From Bacteroidaceae bacterium (GTDB taxonomy: Bacteria; Bacteroidota; Bacteroidia; Bacteroidales; Bacteroidaceae), in the NCBI GenBank assembly GCA_017466965.1, contig JAFTTD010000157.1, positions 1-11,489 on the forward strand: 11,489 bases of DNA. The letters run 5' to 3'. This document shows, in pieces, positions 1 through 7,967 of this stretch. The notes below the pieces were generated by a model, which saw nothing but the letters and a program-made list of their open reading frames with translations, was not told the origin of the DNA and searched no databases. The position numbers and the translations under genes are program-made. Positions within the stretch are counted from its first letter, which is position 1, and each line of letters begins with the position of its first letter.

Positions 1-2582
1 TCTTCCTGCTTAGGACCGTTGGCAACCATGTCTGCAACACCCTTGTAAATCACTTCTGTCATACGCTGACGCTTGTCTGGCGATGTAGGAAGCGTGATGT
101 TCACCATACCAATCTTTTCAGGATAATTGCTAACTACTGCGCTTACAGGTATTCCGTATGCTCCGCCCTCGTCTTCACGTACAGTCTCTGTATAAACCAT
201 TGTCATTATCTGCTGAAGCATATCAACAACAAGTACAGTTTTAAGATCTGTCTTCAACGGTGCATGATAAGCGAACATCACGTTTGCAGACGGTGTCTGC
301 TGTTCTTTCTCAAACACATTTGTGATTGTTCCCTTTGTCACCTTGTTGTCAATCATCTTGTACTTCTCTTTGCTCTTCAGTACAGGAAGCGCACCAATAT
401 ACTTTTCAAACAATGGTGTTGCTTCATCAATGTCAATATCTCCAATGAAGAAGAATGTGAAGTCGTTAGCATCAGCAAACCTTTCCTTGTATATTTCAAT
501 AATACGGTCGTAATTAAGTGATTCAATATCCTTAATGGTAGTTCTGCGAGCGCGTATATTATTGTTATACATCACTTTTGACACAGTGTCTCTTAACGCT
601 GTTGACGGATCGAGTTCCTGATTAGCAAGATTTGCTTTTGTGAGCGCTATTGCAGCGTTGAAGGCTGTTTCGTCCTTGCGTGGTGATGTGAAGCAAAGAT
701 ATGTCAACTGCAGAAGCGATTCAAGGTCTTTCTTCACACAGCTTCCAGTCATGCTTTCGTTCTTAGTTCCAACTGACGGACTTACGTTTGCCTGTATTCC
801 TGTGAGTTTCTTTCCGAGTTCGATAGCGCTGAAGTTACCCCAACCTCCTAAACCAACGATGCTTGCATTGCTTGCATTAAGATACTCTTCGTTAGAATAG
901 AGTGAAGTACCACCATCGCTGACAGCTTTCATGCTAATAGTGTTTGGTGTGTAGTCTGTTTTCTTTACATATATCTTCACACCGTTAGAAAGAGTTAGTT
1001 CCTTTGAATCGTATGGACCATCAGCCACTTTCTTTACTGTTCCAGGTTCTGGCAAGTTGCTAATGATAGGTTCATCAGAAACTTCTTCCTTGTATGGCTC
1101 TATGTTTTCTGCTTCTACTGCCTTAAGCGTTGCAAGCAGTTCTTCTTTTGTAGGATAAACAAGTCCTTCTTTGTCTGGACAGAACATTGCAATCACAAGG
1201 TTTGAATCAGGCAACAAAGCCTTCATTGTCTGGTTAACAGCCTCAACAGGAATCATATCAGCCATTTGCTTCAAATTCTGATATTCCCATTCTATGCCCG
1301 GAGCCGGTTCGTTGTCAAGGAAGTTACGCACATATTCATCAACATAATTGCTGCTATACACCTTATCCTTGCGAGCATATATATTATCAAGGCTTGACTT
1401 CAGTTCTGTCTTATAACGCTCGTATTCTGTTACAGTGAATCCATGACGTGCAGCACGAAGCATCTCTCTATACAGTGCAGACAGGGCTTCCTTGTGTCCG
1501 TTGTCCTTAAAGACAGTCACTCCATTGAGCGCTTCCTTAGTCTTTGAAACCAAATAGCCCTCATTGCTTACGCTTGCTCCGAGGAACGGTGCATTTTCTG
1601 TTTGCAGTATTTCAGTAAACCTGACACTGAACATACCTGCTATTGCTCCCTGAATATATGAATATGCATAATACTGCGGTGTTGACTTCATCTCTGTTGG
1701 GAACGGATCATGTTTATACATGAGATAAATGATGTTCTGCTTCTGTTCCTTATCCTTCTGAATCTCCACTATAGGTTCCTTGTTGTCAGGAACAGGATAG
1801 TATTCACGCTTAGCAGGATTTTCCACAGGCTTGATGTCTGCGAACATTGTCTTAATCTTGGCTTCTATTGCATCAACATCAATGTCACCCACCACAACTA
1901 TACCCTGAAGGTCTGGACGATACCATTTGCGGTAATAGCTTCGCAAGTCTTCATATTTGAAGTTCATGACAATGTCCATAGTTCCGATTGGCATACGATA
2001 TGCATAGCGGCTTCCTTCATACAGCTTAGGGAAGCTTGCCTCATACATACGCATCATGGCACTGCGACGCATTCTCCATTCCTCATTGATTACACCGCGT
2101 TCCTTGTCAATCTCTTTATCTTCGAGCAACAAGTCGTGGCTCCAGTCATGAAGAATGAGCAAACATGAATCTATCAGTCCCTCTCTGTGGGTAGGAACAT
2201 TGCTGATGTTATAAACAGTTTCGTCAAAGCTTGTGTACGCATTAAGGTTTTCACCGAACTTAACACCGTTCACTTCAAGATACTTCTTCAGATTGTCTCC
2301 CGGGAAGTTCTTTGTTCCGTTAAAGCACATGTGCTCAAGGAAATGCGCAAGTCCTTTCTGGTTATCTTCTTCCTGAATTGAGCCTACTTTCTGAGCAATA
2401 TAGAATTCAGCTCTGTCTTCAGGCCATTCGTTATGACGGATATAATATGTAAGTCCGTTAGAAAGTTGACCTTTTCTCACATTTGGGTCGAGGGGCAATT
2501 GCTGCATTGTCTGCTGAGCATACGCACCTACGGCAACAGCAACAAACATGCAGGCTGTCGCTAAAATTTTCTTCATATTCAT
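1..2582 (-). CDS. Exported M16-family (insulinase/pitrilysin-type) zinc protease, C-terminus cut by window edge
   Basis: Open minus-strand frame of 860 codons running off the left edge, with no internal stop. The N-terminus is a signal peptide: MKK start, hydrophobic core around residues 6-20, and an AYA-Q cleavage site near residue 22. The zinc motif HFLEH lies at residues 80-84, followed by MCFNGT. The downstream ERGVINEEWR at 161-170 supplies the distal acidic residue (E161) and, by alignment with MPP and pitrilysin, the third zinc ligand (E168). From about residue 527 a second M16 half begins (LTLSNGVKIYV, echoing QLTNGLTYYI near residue 40) and lacks HxxEH, the usual catalytic plus inactive two-half arrangement. 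Family members are about 930-950 residues, so roughly 80 are probably missing. It is expected in the periplasm or envelope, degrading peptides; the substrate is unknown. The start could be 2582 or the second ATG at 2576. It follows nadB by 33 nt with no visible promoter of its own. Confidence 0.93.
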   Translation of the reverse strand, partial: MNMKKILATACMFVAVAVGAYAQQTMQQLPLDPNVRKGQLSNGLTYYIRHNEWPEDRAEFYIAQKVGSIQEEDNQKGLAHFLEHMCFNGTKNFPGDNLKKYLEVNGVKFGENLNAYTSFDETVYNISNVPTHREGLIDSCLLILHDWSHDLLLEDKEIDKERGVINEEWRMRRSAMMRMYEASFPKLYEGSRYAYRMPIGTMDIVMNFKYEDLRSYYRKWYRPDLQGIVVVGDIDVDAIEAKIKTMFADIKPVENPAKREYYPVPDNKEPIVEIQKDKEQKQNIIYLMYKHDPFPTEMKSTPQYYAYSYIQGAIAGMFSVRFTEILQTENAPFLGASVSNEGYLVSKTKEALNGVTVFKDNGHKEALSALYREMLRAARHGFTVTEYERYKTELKSSLDNIYARKDKVYSSNYVDEYVRNFLDNEPAPGIEWEYQNLKQMADMIPVEAVNQTMKALLPDSNLVIAMFCPDKEGLVYPTKEELLATLKAVEAENIEPYKEEVSDEPIISNLPEPGTVKKVADGPYDSKELTLSNGVKIYVKKTDYTPNTISMKAVSDGGTSLYSNEEYLNASNASIVGLGGWGNFSAIELGKKLTGIQANVSPSVGTKNESMTGSCVKKDLESLLQLTYLCFTSPRKDETAFNAAIALTKANLANQELDPSTALRDTVSKVMYNNNIRARRTTIKDIESLNYDRIIEIYKERFADANDFTFFFIGDIDIDEATPLFEKYIGALPVLKSKEKYKMIDNKVTKGTITNVFEKEQQTPSANVMFAYHAPLKTDLKTVLVVDMLQQIMTMVYTETVREDEGGAYGIPVSAVVSNYPEKIGMVNITLPTSPDKRQRMTEVIYKGVADMVANGPKQE

Positions 2583-2615
2583 TTTCTGTTTCTATTTTTA
2601 TGTTTTTGTTATCAT

Positions 2616-4205
2616 TCAGTTTTTGTCAAGGGCATGCTTTTCATAATCCACCGTATAATGCAACCCTCTGCTTTCCTTTCTCTCAAGCGCCTGACGTGTA
2701 ATCAGATAGCCCACATTTATCATGTTCCTTAATTCACAGATGTCCTTAGTGGCTTTCACTCGTTTGAACAAATCTTCAGTCTCTTCATACAACAGGTCGA
2801 GTCTTTCCCAAGCACGGCGCAATCTCAAGTCACTTCTTACAATGCCTACGTATGTGCTCATTATCTGCCCTACCTCCTTTATGTCCTGCGCAATGAGAAT
2901 CTGCTCCTCGTTGCTCATAGTGCCTTCGTCATTCCATTCTGGCACCTTTTCATTAAAGTCATAATCATCTATGACGCTCAGGCTGTGCTTCGCCGCCACA
3001 TCTGCATACACTACAGCTTCAATAAGTGAGTTTGACGCAAGCCTGTTTCCTCCATGAAGTCCTGTGCACGAACATTCACCCACCGCATAAAGTCTGCGTA
3101 TGCTCGACTGTCCGTCAAGGTCCACCTTAATGCCTCCGCACATGTAATGAGCAGAAGGCGCCACCGGAATGTACTCCTTCGTGATGTCTATGCCTATGCT
3201 CAGACATTTAGCGTAAATGTTAGGGAAATGATGCTTTGTCTCCTCTGGATCCTTGTGTGTAACATCAAGGCACACATGGTCCAAAGCATGTATTTTCATC
3301 TCGTTGTCTATGGCACGAGCCACTATGTCGCGAGGCGCAAGACTTAGGCGTTCGTCATACTTGTGCATGAATTCTTCACCGTTAGGCAGTCTGAGTATGC
3401 CTCCATAGCCTCTCATAGCCTCTGTAATGAGATATGCTGGATGAGTTTCATTAGGATTATATAGCACCGTCGGATGGAACTGCACAAACTCCATGTCCTT
3501 AACCTTTCCTTTAGCACGATAGACCATGGCTATTCCGTCGCCTGTAGCGATATTCGGATTTGAGGTTGTAGCGTATATCGCTCCTGTTCCTCCGGTAGCC
3601 ATAAGAGTCACCTTTGAAAGATAAGTGTCTATTTTGTTTGTCACAGGATTGAGCACGTATGCACCATAACATTCTATGTCAGGAGTTCGTCTTGTCACTC
3701 TTACCCCAAGATGGTGCTGGGTAATTATTTCAACGGCAAAATGATTCTCCAGAATCTCAATGTCGGGATTGCTTTTGATGGCTTCCATCAGTCCGCGCTG
3801 AATTTCCGCTCCAGTATCATCGGCATGATGCAGTATTCTGAACTCAGAATGTCCGCCCTCGCGATGCAAGTCAAATTCACCTTCGGAATTTTTGTCAAAG
3901 TTCACACCCCAGTTCACGAGCTCCTGAATCTGAGAAGGACCGTTCTTAACAACCAATTCCACTGCTTCCTTGTCGCTTATCCAGTCTCCGGCAATCATTG
4001 TATCTTCAATATGCTTGTCAAAATTATCTACAAGCATATTTGTAACAGATGCAATACCTCCTTGCGCTTTTGACGTGTTTGCTTCCTCAAGAGTTGTTTT
4101 ACAGATGATGGCAATTTTACCTTTCTTTGCTCTTGCGACTTTAAGAGCATAACTCATACCGGCAACACCTGAGCCGATAATGAGAAAATCAAATTTCCGT
4201 GTCAT
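2616..4205 (-). CDS. nadB: L-aspartate oxidase (quinolinate synthetase B)
   Basis: 529 residues, full family length. It oxidises L-aspartate to iminoaspartate with FAD, the first step of de novo NAD synthesis; NadA then makes quinolinate. The N-terminal Rossmann dinucleotide site is GSGVAG at residues 11-16. The flavin-fold signatures REGGHS (115-120), the ATGGTGAIY run near 203-211 and HGGNRLASNSL (384-394) are all present. Residues matching the E. coli active-site set are visible: E116, H244, R292, H353 and R388. These, together with the short C-terminal helical domain, fit NadB better than succinate dehydrogenase or fumarate reductase flavoprotein, and no iron-sulfur or membrane subunit gene adjoins it. 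The enzyme is cytoplasmic. nadA and nadC are not in the window. A TAnnTTTG box and a dyad lie upstream, and the M16 protease follows after 33 nt, so the two are probably co-transcribed. Confidence 0.96.
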   Translation of the reverse strand: MTRKFDFLIIGSGVAGMSYALKVARAKKGKIAIICKTTLEEANTSKAQGGIASVTNMLVDNFDKHIEDTMIAGDWISDKEAVELVVKNGPSQIQELVNWGVNFDKNSEGEFDLHREGGHSEFRILHHADDTGAEIQRGLMEAIKSNPDIEILENHFAVEIITQHHLGVRVTRRTPDIECYGAYVLNPVTNKIDTYLSKVTLMATGGTGAIYATTSNPNIATGDGIAMVYRAKGKVKDMEFVQFHPTVLYNPNETHPAYLITEAMRGYGGILRLPNGEEFMHKYDERLSLAPRDIVARAIDNEMKIHALDHVCLDVTHKDPEETKHHFPNIYAKCLSIGIDITKEYIPVAPSAHYMCGGIKVDLDGQSSIRRLYAVGECSCTGLHGGNRLASNSLIEAVVYADVAAKHSLSVIDDYDFNEKVPEWNDEGTMSNEEQILIAQDIKEVGQIMSTYVGIVRSDLRLRRAWERLDLLYEETEDLFKRVKATKDICELRNMINVGYLITRQALERKESRGLHYTVDYEKHALDKN

Positions 4206-4254
4206 TGTATGCTATTTTTCAATGCCGTTACAACGCGACATGTATAAACTTATA

Positions 4255-4270
4255 TGCACATTATGGTGCA
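4255..4270. promoter_or_regulatory. Dyad TGCAC-N6-GTGCA over the nadB start site, possible operator
   Basis: A perfect 5-bp inverted repeat (TGCAC at 4255-4259, GTGCA at 4266-4270) is separated by six bases. It touches the nadB -7 box and covers the predicted transcription start, where a repressor would block transcription. No regulator is identified and the arms are short, so chance is not excluded. Confidence 0.35.
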
Positions 4271-4276
4271 AATCTA
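4269..4276 (-). promoter_or_regulatory. Predicted nadB promoter, -7 box
   Basis: The minus strand reads TAGATTTG, an exact match to the Bacteroidetes -7 consensus TAnnTTTG, 64 nt upstream of the nadB start. The predicted transcription start is near 4262, giving a leader of about 57 nt. No TTTG-like -33 element is visible at the expected spacing (the bases there read TAGT), so this is a one-element prediction. Confidence 0.55.
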
Positions 4277-4304
4277 ATAAAAAACCTTTGGTTCTTACTA
4301 ATTT

Positions 4305-4336
4305 ATTGTGTGAAAAAATAAAAAAACGTATTTTTG
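4305..4336 (+). promoter_or_regulatory. Predicted promoter of the PH-like gene (dacB cluster)
   Basis: TATTTTTG at 4329-4336 fits TAnnTTTG exactly. ATTG at 4305-4308 is a -33-like element exactly 20 nt upstream of it. The start of transcription would be near 4343, about 10 nt before the ATG at 4353, so the leader is very short. It diverges from the nadB promoter. Confidence 0.6.
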
Positions 4337-4352
4337 CGAAAATTTACACCCT

Positions 4353-4748
4353 ATGAACAGAGTTTTTCAAACAAAAATACAAGCCGGGAACTGGATTCTC
4401 CTTGCAGCAATATTTGTTGTAACAGCCCATTTCATGTGGCAGGCAAACGGACTGCTCATTCTGATTTCACTGCTTCTGATGGTCGTCATCATTGAGCGGA
4501 TGATTCATTCAAGATACACACTGACTCACGACGGACTGCTCATCATAGAAAAGGGACGCTTTTCGCGCAAACAGCAGATTGCCATTACCAGCATAGAACG
4601 CATTGAGCGTGTAAGCGGAATCCGAATAATGGGCAAGACACTCAATTCTTTTCTGCTCATAACCTGCTCCGACGGCAAACAATATGCGGTGACACCTTCC
4701 AATGAAGCAGATTTTTTGAAATATATTGAAAAGAAAAAGAAAGGTTGA
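4353..4748 (+). CDS. Small membrane protein with a bacterial PH-like domain
   Basis: 131 residues. Two hydrophobic stretches, about residues 13-29 and 33-47 with a short polar turn (QAN) between them, form a membrane hairpin. The rest is a beta-rich soluble domain: YTLTHDGLLI near 55-64, an IxSIERIERV strand in the middle, and a closing YAVTPSNEADFLKYIE. This resembles the bacterial PH domain of the YyaB type (bPH_4), in which the end reads 'SPxxxxxFL'; the family call is from memory of that pattern. The C-terminus is a lysine cluster. A molecular function cannot be given. The start directly follows a good promoter. dacB begins 96 nt downstream on the same strand, with no terminator seen between them, so the pair may share a transcript. 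Confidence 0.8.
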   Translation: MNRVFQTKIQAGNWILLAAIFVVTAHFMWQANGLLILISLLLMVVIIERMIHSRYTLTHDGLLIIEKGRFSRKQQIAITSIERIERVSGIRIMGKTLNSFLLITCSDGKQYAVTPSNEADFLKYIEKKKKG

Positions 4749-4844
4749 ACTTGCAAGTTACCACCTTTCTTCCGAACTACAAATTAAGCTTCAAAGCATT
4801 CCATCAAACTTCCGAACTTCTGAAAATTAACAACAACACATATA

Positions 4845-6341
4845 ATGAGAGTACATATTTTAACCCTGCTTTCATGCCTCGCAGGCATCATTCCTTCATA
4901 CTCACAGGACACAACCATCTTGGCTGACGAACAATATACCGGCATTGAATATGAGGAGAAAGCTATTAACGAGCCTGACACAGCAACACAAACTTCATGG
5001 GCTGACAGCCTTCGCTCACGCCTTGCCCCCTTTGCGACAGAAGCCGAACAGGCATACTACACATCAGGAATATGCGTTTATGACCTGACAGCAGACACTT
5101 TGCTCTTTCAGTACAACCAGAACAAGGTGATGCGACCTGCCTCCACACAGAAAGTACTCACAGCAATCTCCGCACTCACAGTTCTCGGTGGAAGCTACAC
5201 TTTCAACACCGATGCATATATCAGCGGAACTGTAACACAAGAAGGAATTCTGCAAGGCGACATATATGTTGTGGGAGGATTTGACCCCGCATTTGACACA
5301 GCCGACATCAACCGCTTGGCAAATGCCATTACATCGCTCGGCATACGCCGGATAAACGGACGCATCTACGGAGATGTAAGCATGAAAGACTCGCTCTACA
5401 TGGGCAGCGGATGGTGCTGGGACGATGTGCCGTCAGACGTGATGCCATATCTGACACCACTGATTCTCAACAGAGGATGCGCCACCGTAGAAGTTGTGAA
5501 CGGACGTCCGCAACTCGCACTGCCCTCATCTTTCATAACACTGACCGACCGAACCGGCGGACTTGAAAGGTTCCGTCTGACACGCGACTGGCTCAACGAC
5601 AACAACAACTTCATCCTAACCGGAAGAATAACACGCGGAGCAACACGCACAATAAGTGTACGCCGCCCAGAGCTATACTTCCTTTGCACGCTTGCCGACA
5701 TACTCCGCCGAAAAGGAGTTACTTTCACAACAGGAAATACCGATATGCCTCATGCGCCACACACGGAGTATGCATTGCAAACACGTCCGGCAAACGTGAC
5801 AAACAAGATATTCTCATGCACCCGCACCGTAGATCAGATTCTCCAAAAGATGATGAAAGACAGCGACAACCTCTATGCCGAATCAATGTTCTATCTGTTG
5901 GCAGCCCACGGAGGCAAGCGCCATGTGGAATGGGAAGACGGAGCGCACAGAGTAGATAGCGTTATGCGCAGAGTTGACACATGGGCTATGGCTGAAGTGG
6001 CAGACGGAAGCGGACTGTCGCTTTACAACTACGTCAGCCCAAGAACAATGACACTGATGCTTCGCTACGCATACCTAAATCCAAACATCTACAACTACTT
6101 CATGCCCTCACTTCCTTTGGCTGGAGTGGACGGAACCCTTGAACATCGAATGCAGAACGGAACAGCCCACCGCAACGTCAGAGCTAAGACAGGAACCGTA
6201 AGCGGAGTTTCCACCCTTGCCGGATATTGCCGCGCTTCAAACGGACACCTGCTTGCATTCACCATCATGAACAACGGACTGATAAAGACAGCCGTTGCGC
6301 GCCGTTTCCAAGACCGCCTCTGCCAGGAACTTACGAAATAA
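4845..6341 (+). CDS. dacB: D-alanyl-D-alanine carboxypeptidase/endopeptidase, PBP4 type (peptidase family S13)
   Basis: 498 residues with an N-terminal signal peptide (hydrophobic residues 4-17, cleavage likely at SYS-Q, residue 20). All three penicillin-binding motifs are present in order: SxxK as S100-TQ-K103, SxN as S340-D-N342, and KTG at 448-450. The long stretch between the first two motifs holds the inserted domains typical of S13 enzymes, and total length matches PBP4. It acts in the periplasm, removing terminal D-Ala and cutting D-Ala-mDAP cross-links in peptidoglycan during growth or recycling. The start ATG at 4845 is chosen because the signal peptide begins there. No TAnnTTTG box lies in the 96-nt gap upstream, so it is probably transcribed with the PH-like gene; the lipoprotein gene follows after 35 nt. 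Confidence 0.94.
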   Translation: MRVHILTLLSCLAGIIPSYSQDTTILADEQYTGIEYEEKAINEPDTATQTSWADSLRSRLAPFATEAEQAYYTSGICVYDLTADTLLFQYNQNKVMRPASTQKVLTAISALTVLGGSYTFNTDAYISGTVTQEGILQGDIYVVGGFDPAFDTADINRLANAITSLGIRRINGRIYGDVSMKDSLYMGSGWCWDDVPSDVMPYLTPLILNRGCATVEVVNGRPQLALPSSFITLTDRTGGLERFRLTRDWLNDNNNFILTGRITRGATRTISVRRPELYFLCTLADILRRKGVTFTTGNTDMPHAPHTEYALQTRPANVTNKIFSCTRTVDQILQKMMKDSDNLYAESMFYLLAAHGGKRHVEWEDGAHRVDSVMRRVDTWAMAEVADGSGLSLYNYVSPRTMTLMLRYAYLNPNIYNYFMPSLPLAGVDGTLEHRMQNGTAHRNVRAKTGTVSGVSTLAGYCRASNGHLLAFTIMNNGLIKTAVARRFQDRLCQELTK

Positions 6342-6376
6342 AAAAAGATTCTAAAAAATCAGAAGACACAAACACA

Positions 6377-6976
6377 ATGAAAAATTTCTTGACAATAGTC
6401 TTATTTGCAACAATGGCATTTTCATGCAACCACCAACAGCAGCCCCGCGAAGAATTTGTTCGTTCATACTTTCAGAAATACCCTGAAGCCACCCTTCTCG
6501 ACATCTACAAAGGATGTTTTCAAGACGTGTTCGGACCGGCGCACCTGCTTACCGACCGTGAAGCCGTGACAAAATACATACAATACGAGATGGAAAATGC
6601 CGAATCATTCGAACCAGAAGACTACACCCCCTGCGGATGGCAGGCAAACTTTTATCAGGTGAATCTGAAAATCATAAAAGACGGACGAATTCCGATGGAC
6701 GTGTTCGTGGATGCTTTCATGGCAAGCGCCAACGGCATCGACACCACACTGACACAGACATTCGTGGAAGACTGGCACAAGATTCAGCAGACCATAAGGA
6801 AGACCTCACCCGAACTGGAAGGCTTTTCCGAAGACTCCGCTTTCCTGGCGAAGATACTTAACGAAGGCAAATACGTAGTGCATCACAGCCAGAAGTTCAA
6901 CAAACATTACCATCCGCACTACCGCATCATCAGACGCGACATCTTTGAAGAGAAAATTCTACCATTATTGAAATAG
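6377..6976 (+). CDS. Conserved lipoprotein of unknown function, histidine-rich C-terminus
   Basis: 199 residues from the ATG at 6377. This start is preferred over the upstream in-frame ATG at 6227, which lies inside dacB, because a lipoprotein signal begins here: MKNF, a hydrophobic stretch at 5-15, and the lipobox MAFSC with lipidated Cys17. The mature protein is mostly mixed helical and polar. Distinctive stretches are FGPAHLL (52-58), CGWQANFYQVNL (86-97), GKYVVHHS (164-171) and HYHPHYRIIRR (177-187). The last two give a cluster of histidines (169, 170, 177, 179, 181) that could bind metal or form a catalytic site, but no known protease motif is complete. I recall similar hypothetical proteins from Bacteroides and Prevotella but no assigned function. 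It starts 35 nt after dacB and is likely in the same transcript, suggesting an envelope role. Confidence 0.85.
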   Translation: MKNFLTIVLFATMAFSCNHQQQPREEFVRSYFQKYPEATLLDIYKGCFQDVFGPAHLLTDREAVTKYIQYEMENAESFEPEDYTPCGWQANFYQVNLKIIKDGRIPMDVFVDAFMASANGIDTTLTQTFVEDWHKIQQTIRKTSPELEGFSEDSAFLAKILNEGKYVVHHSQKFNKHYHPHYRIIRRDIFEEKILPLLK

Positions 6977-7128
6977 GGTACATGTCATGCATCCACCCTT
7001 ATTCTCCATCGTGAGAAACGCATTTATAAAGACAACAATAGCACACTCTCCCCTGAAACAACTTTGATAAGAAGTCACATAATAAATAATGTGAAAACTT
7101 GTGGCAAAAGTAGTGCTTACTGAATACA

Positions 7129-7183
7129 AACGCAGGCTCATTAATATTACAACGCAGGCTCATTTGTTTTAAAACGAGCCTGC
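7129..7183. repeat. Repeat cluster: two direct copies and one inverted copy of GCAGGCTC
   Basis: The 14-bp unit AACGCAGGCTCATT occurs at 7129-7142 and again at 7151-7164 (22-bp period). An inverted partner GAGCCTGC lies at 7176-7183. Either GCAGGCTC arm (7132-7139 or 7154-7161) can pair perfectly over 8 bp with the single 3' arm; the nearer one leaves a 14-nt loop. Neither strand has a T-run directly after the stem, so it is not a classical intrinsic terminator. It sits between convergent genes and may still end transcription. Confidence 0.7.
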
Positions 7184-7226
7184 AAAAATAAACAAATAAG
7201 GAATCAAAAGAAGAGATTAAGATAGT

Positions 7227-7252
7227 AAAAAGGAGATGATGCCCTTGGGCAT
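7227..7252 (-). terminator. Weak intrinsic terminator after the greA operon
   Basis: Just past the stop of the last gene of the minus-strand operon, ATGCCC-TT-GGGCAT (7239-7252) forms a short perfect stem. On the minus strand a run of five T follows (7227-7231) after a spacing of about 7 nt. The spacing is longer than ideal and the loop is tight, so support is modest. Confidence 0.4.
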
Positions 7253-7265
7253 ATCGCTAAAGAAC

Positions 7266-7967
7266 TTAAAAACTTGTTTTGTACTTCTTCAAGCATTCTC
7301 TATGTTCTTTCGCCCTGCCTTCAGTGACTTCGTCCATCAGTTTCCAGAATGCAGGACTATGGTCATGATGGACAGTGTGGCACAATTCGTGCTTTATCAC
7401 ATAATCAACAAGTTCGGAAGGAAGAGTCATGAGATAAAGGGAAAGATTGATATTGTTACGCTGCGAACAGCTTCCCCAGCACGTTTTTGAAGACTGTATC
7501 TTCACCCCATTGTATATGAAGCCGTACTGTTCGGCTATTTTCTTTGTTCGCACAGGCAATATGGCTTTAGCCTGTATGCGGAGCTGTTCAACGACAACCT
7601 CTTTCAGCCATTCCTGCCTGGAGCAGAAATCCGTATCGGCGGGACAGATAATCTGACATCTGCCTTTCGCACGATTGAGATAGAACCCTTGCCTTTCACC
7701 TTTGACAACAGTCAGTTTCAGAAGGTCTGTATCTATGGAAAAGTTGAAATCAACAGTACTGCATGTTTCACGCCTTCTGCCTTGCATTGACTTCAGTCTG
7801 TCAGCATATTCATCCAGCATCTTCTGAACATCAGACAAAGAAGCGTGCGGAGGCACGGTAACTCTTATACCGTCAACCTCCGCACGCATTATGATTCTTC
7901 TTGCTCTGGCGTTTTCAGCCACTGTTACTTTTCCAAATCGCTTGTCAGCCCATTCAGAGTTGCTCAT
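7266..7967 (-). CDS. YgjP-like (DUF45/M48-related) zinc metallopeptidase
   Basis: 233 residues, no signal peptide, probably cytoplasmic. The C-terminal half carries the family signature: a WGSCS core at 164-168 followed by NNINLSLYLMTLP, then HELCH at 193-197 (HExxH, zinc ligands H193 and H197, catalytic E194) and H203 as the likely third ligand in DHSPAFW. This matches the YgjP-like metallopeptidase domain (formerly DUF45) found in stand-alone proteins and next to type I restriction genes; no restriction genes are present here. The N-terminal 110 residues are the beta-rich region usual for the family. Its substrate is unknown. The start ATG overlaps the stop of the HIT gene by 4 nt (ATGA), implying translational coupling. 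It is the last gene of the operon begun by greA. Confidence 0.88.
   Translation of the reverse strand: MSNSEWADKRFGKVTVAENARARRIIMRAEVDGIRVTVPPHASLSDVQKMLDEYADRLKSMQGRRRETCSTVDFNFSIDTDLLKLTVVKGERQGFYLNRAKGRCQIICPADTDFCSRQEWLKEVVVEQLRIQAKAILPVRTKKIAEQYGFIYNGVKIQSSKTCWGSCSQRNNINLSLYLMTLPSELVDYVIKHELCHTVHHDHSPAFWKLMDEVTEGRAKEHRECLKKYKTSF

Larger units (their letters stand above)
6977..7265. other. Gene-free convergent spacer
   Basis: This AT-rich stretch separates the converging dacB cluster and greA operon. Besides the GCAGGCTC repeats and the weak terminator listed separately, it holds a small inverted repeat CACAT-N8-ATGTG (7076-7093). I find no coding sequence with convincing composition and no RNA gene. 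Confidence 0.6.

Noticed and set aside
1710..2168. Plus-strand open frame of 152 codons
   Set aside because: It lies wholly opposite the M16 protease, whose zinc-motif region reads through the area just downstream. The product is low-complexity and hydrophobic with no recognisable domain: a shadow frame.
6227..6376. N-terminal extension of the lipoprotein frame beginning inside dacB
   Set aside because: The extension overlaps the conserved end of dacB in another frame and would hide the signal peptide and lipobox that begin at 6377.
7105..7112. Minus-strand TACTTTTG resembling a -7 box in the convergent spacer
   Set aside because: The nearest TTTG is only 14 nt upstream, and transcription would run into the 3' end of the lipoprotein gene; no gene would be served. 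Probably chance in AT-rich DNA.
7236..7490. Plus-strand 84-codon frame starting MMPLG
   Set aside because: Its start lies in the hairpin after the YgjP-like gene and most of it is antisense to the HExxH-encoding region.
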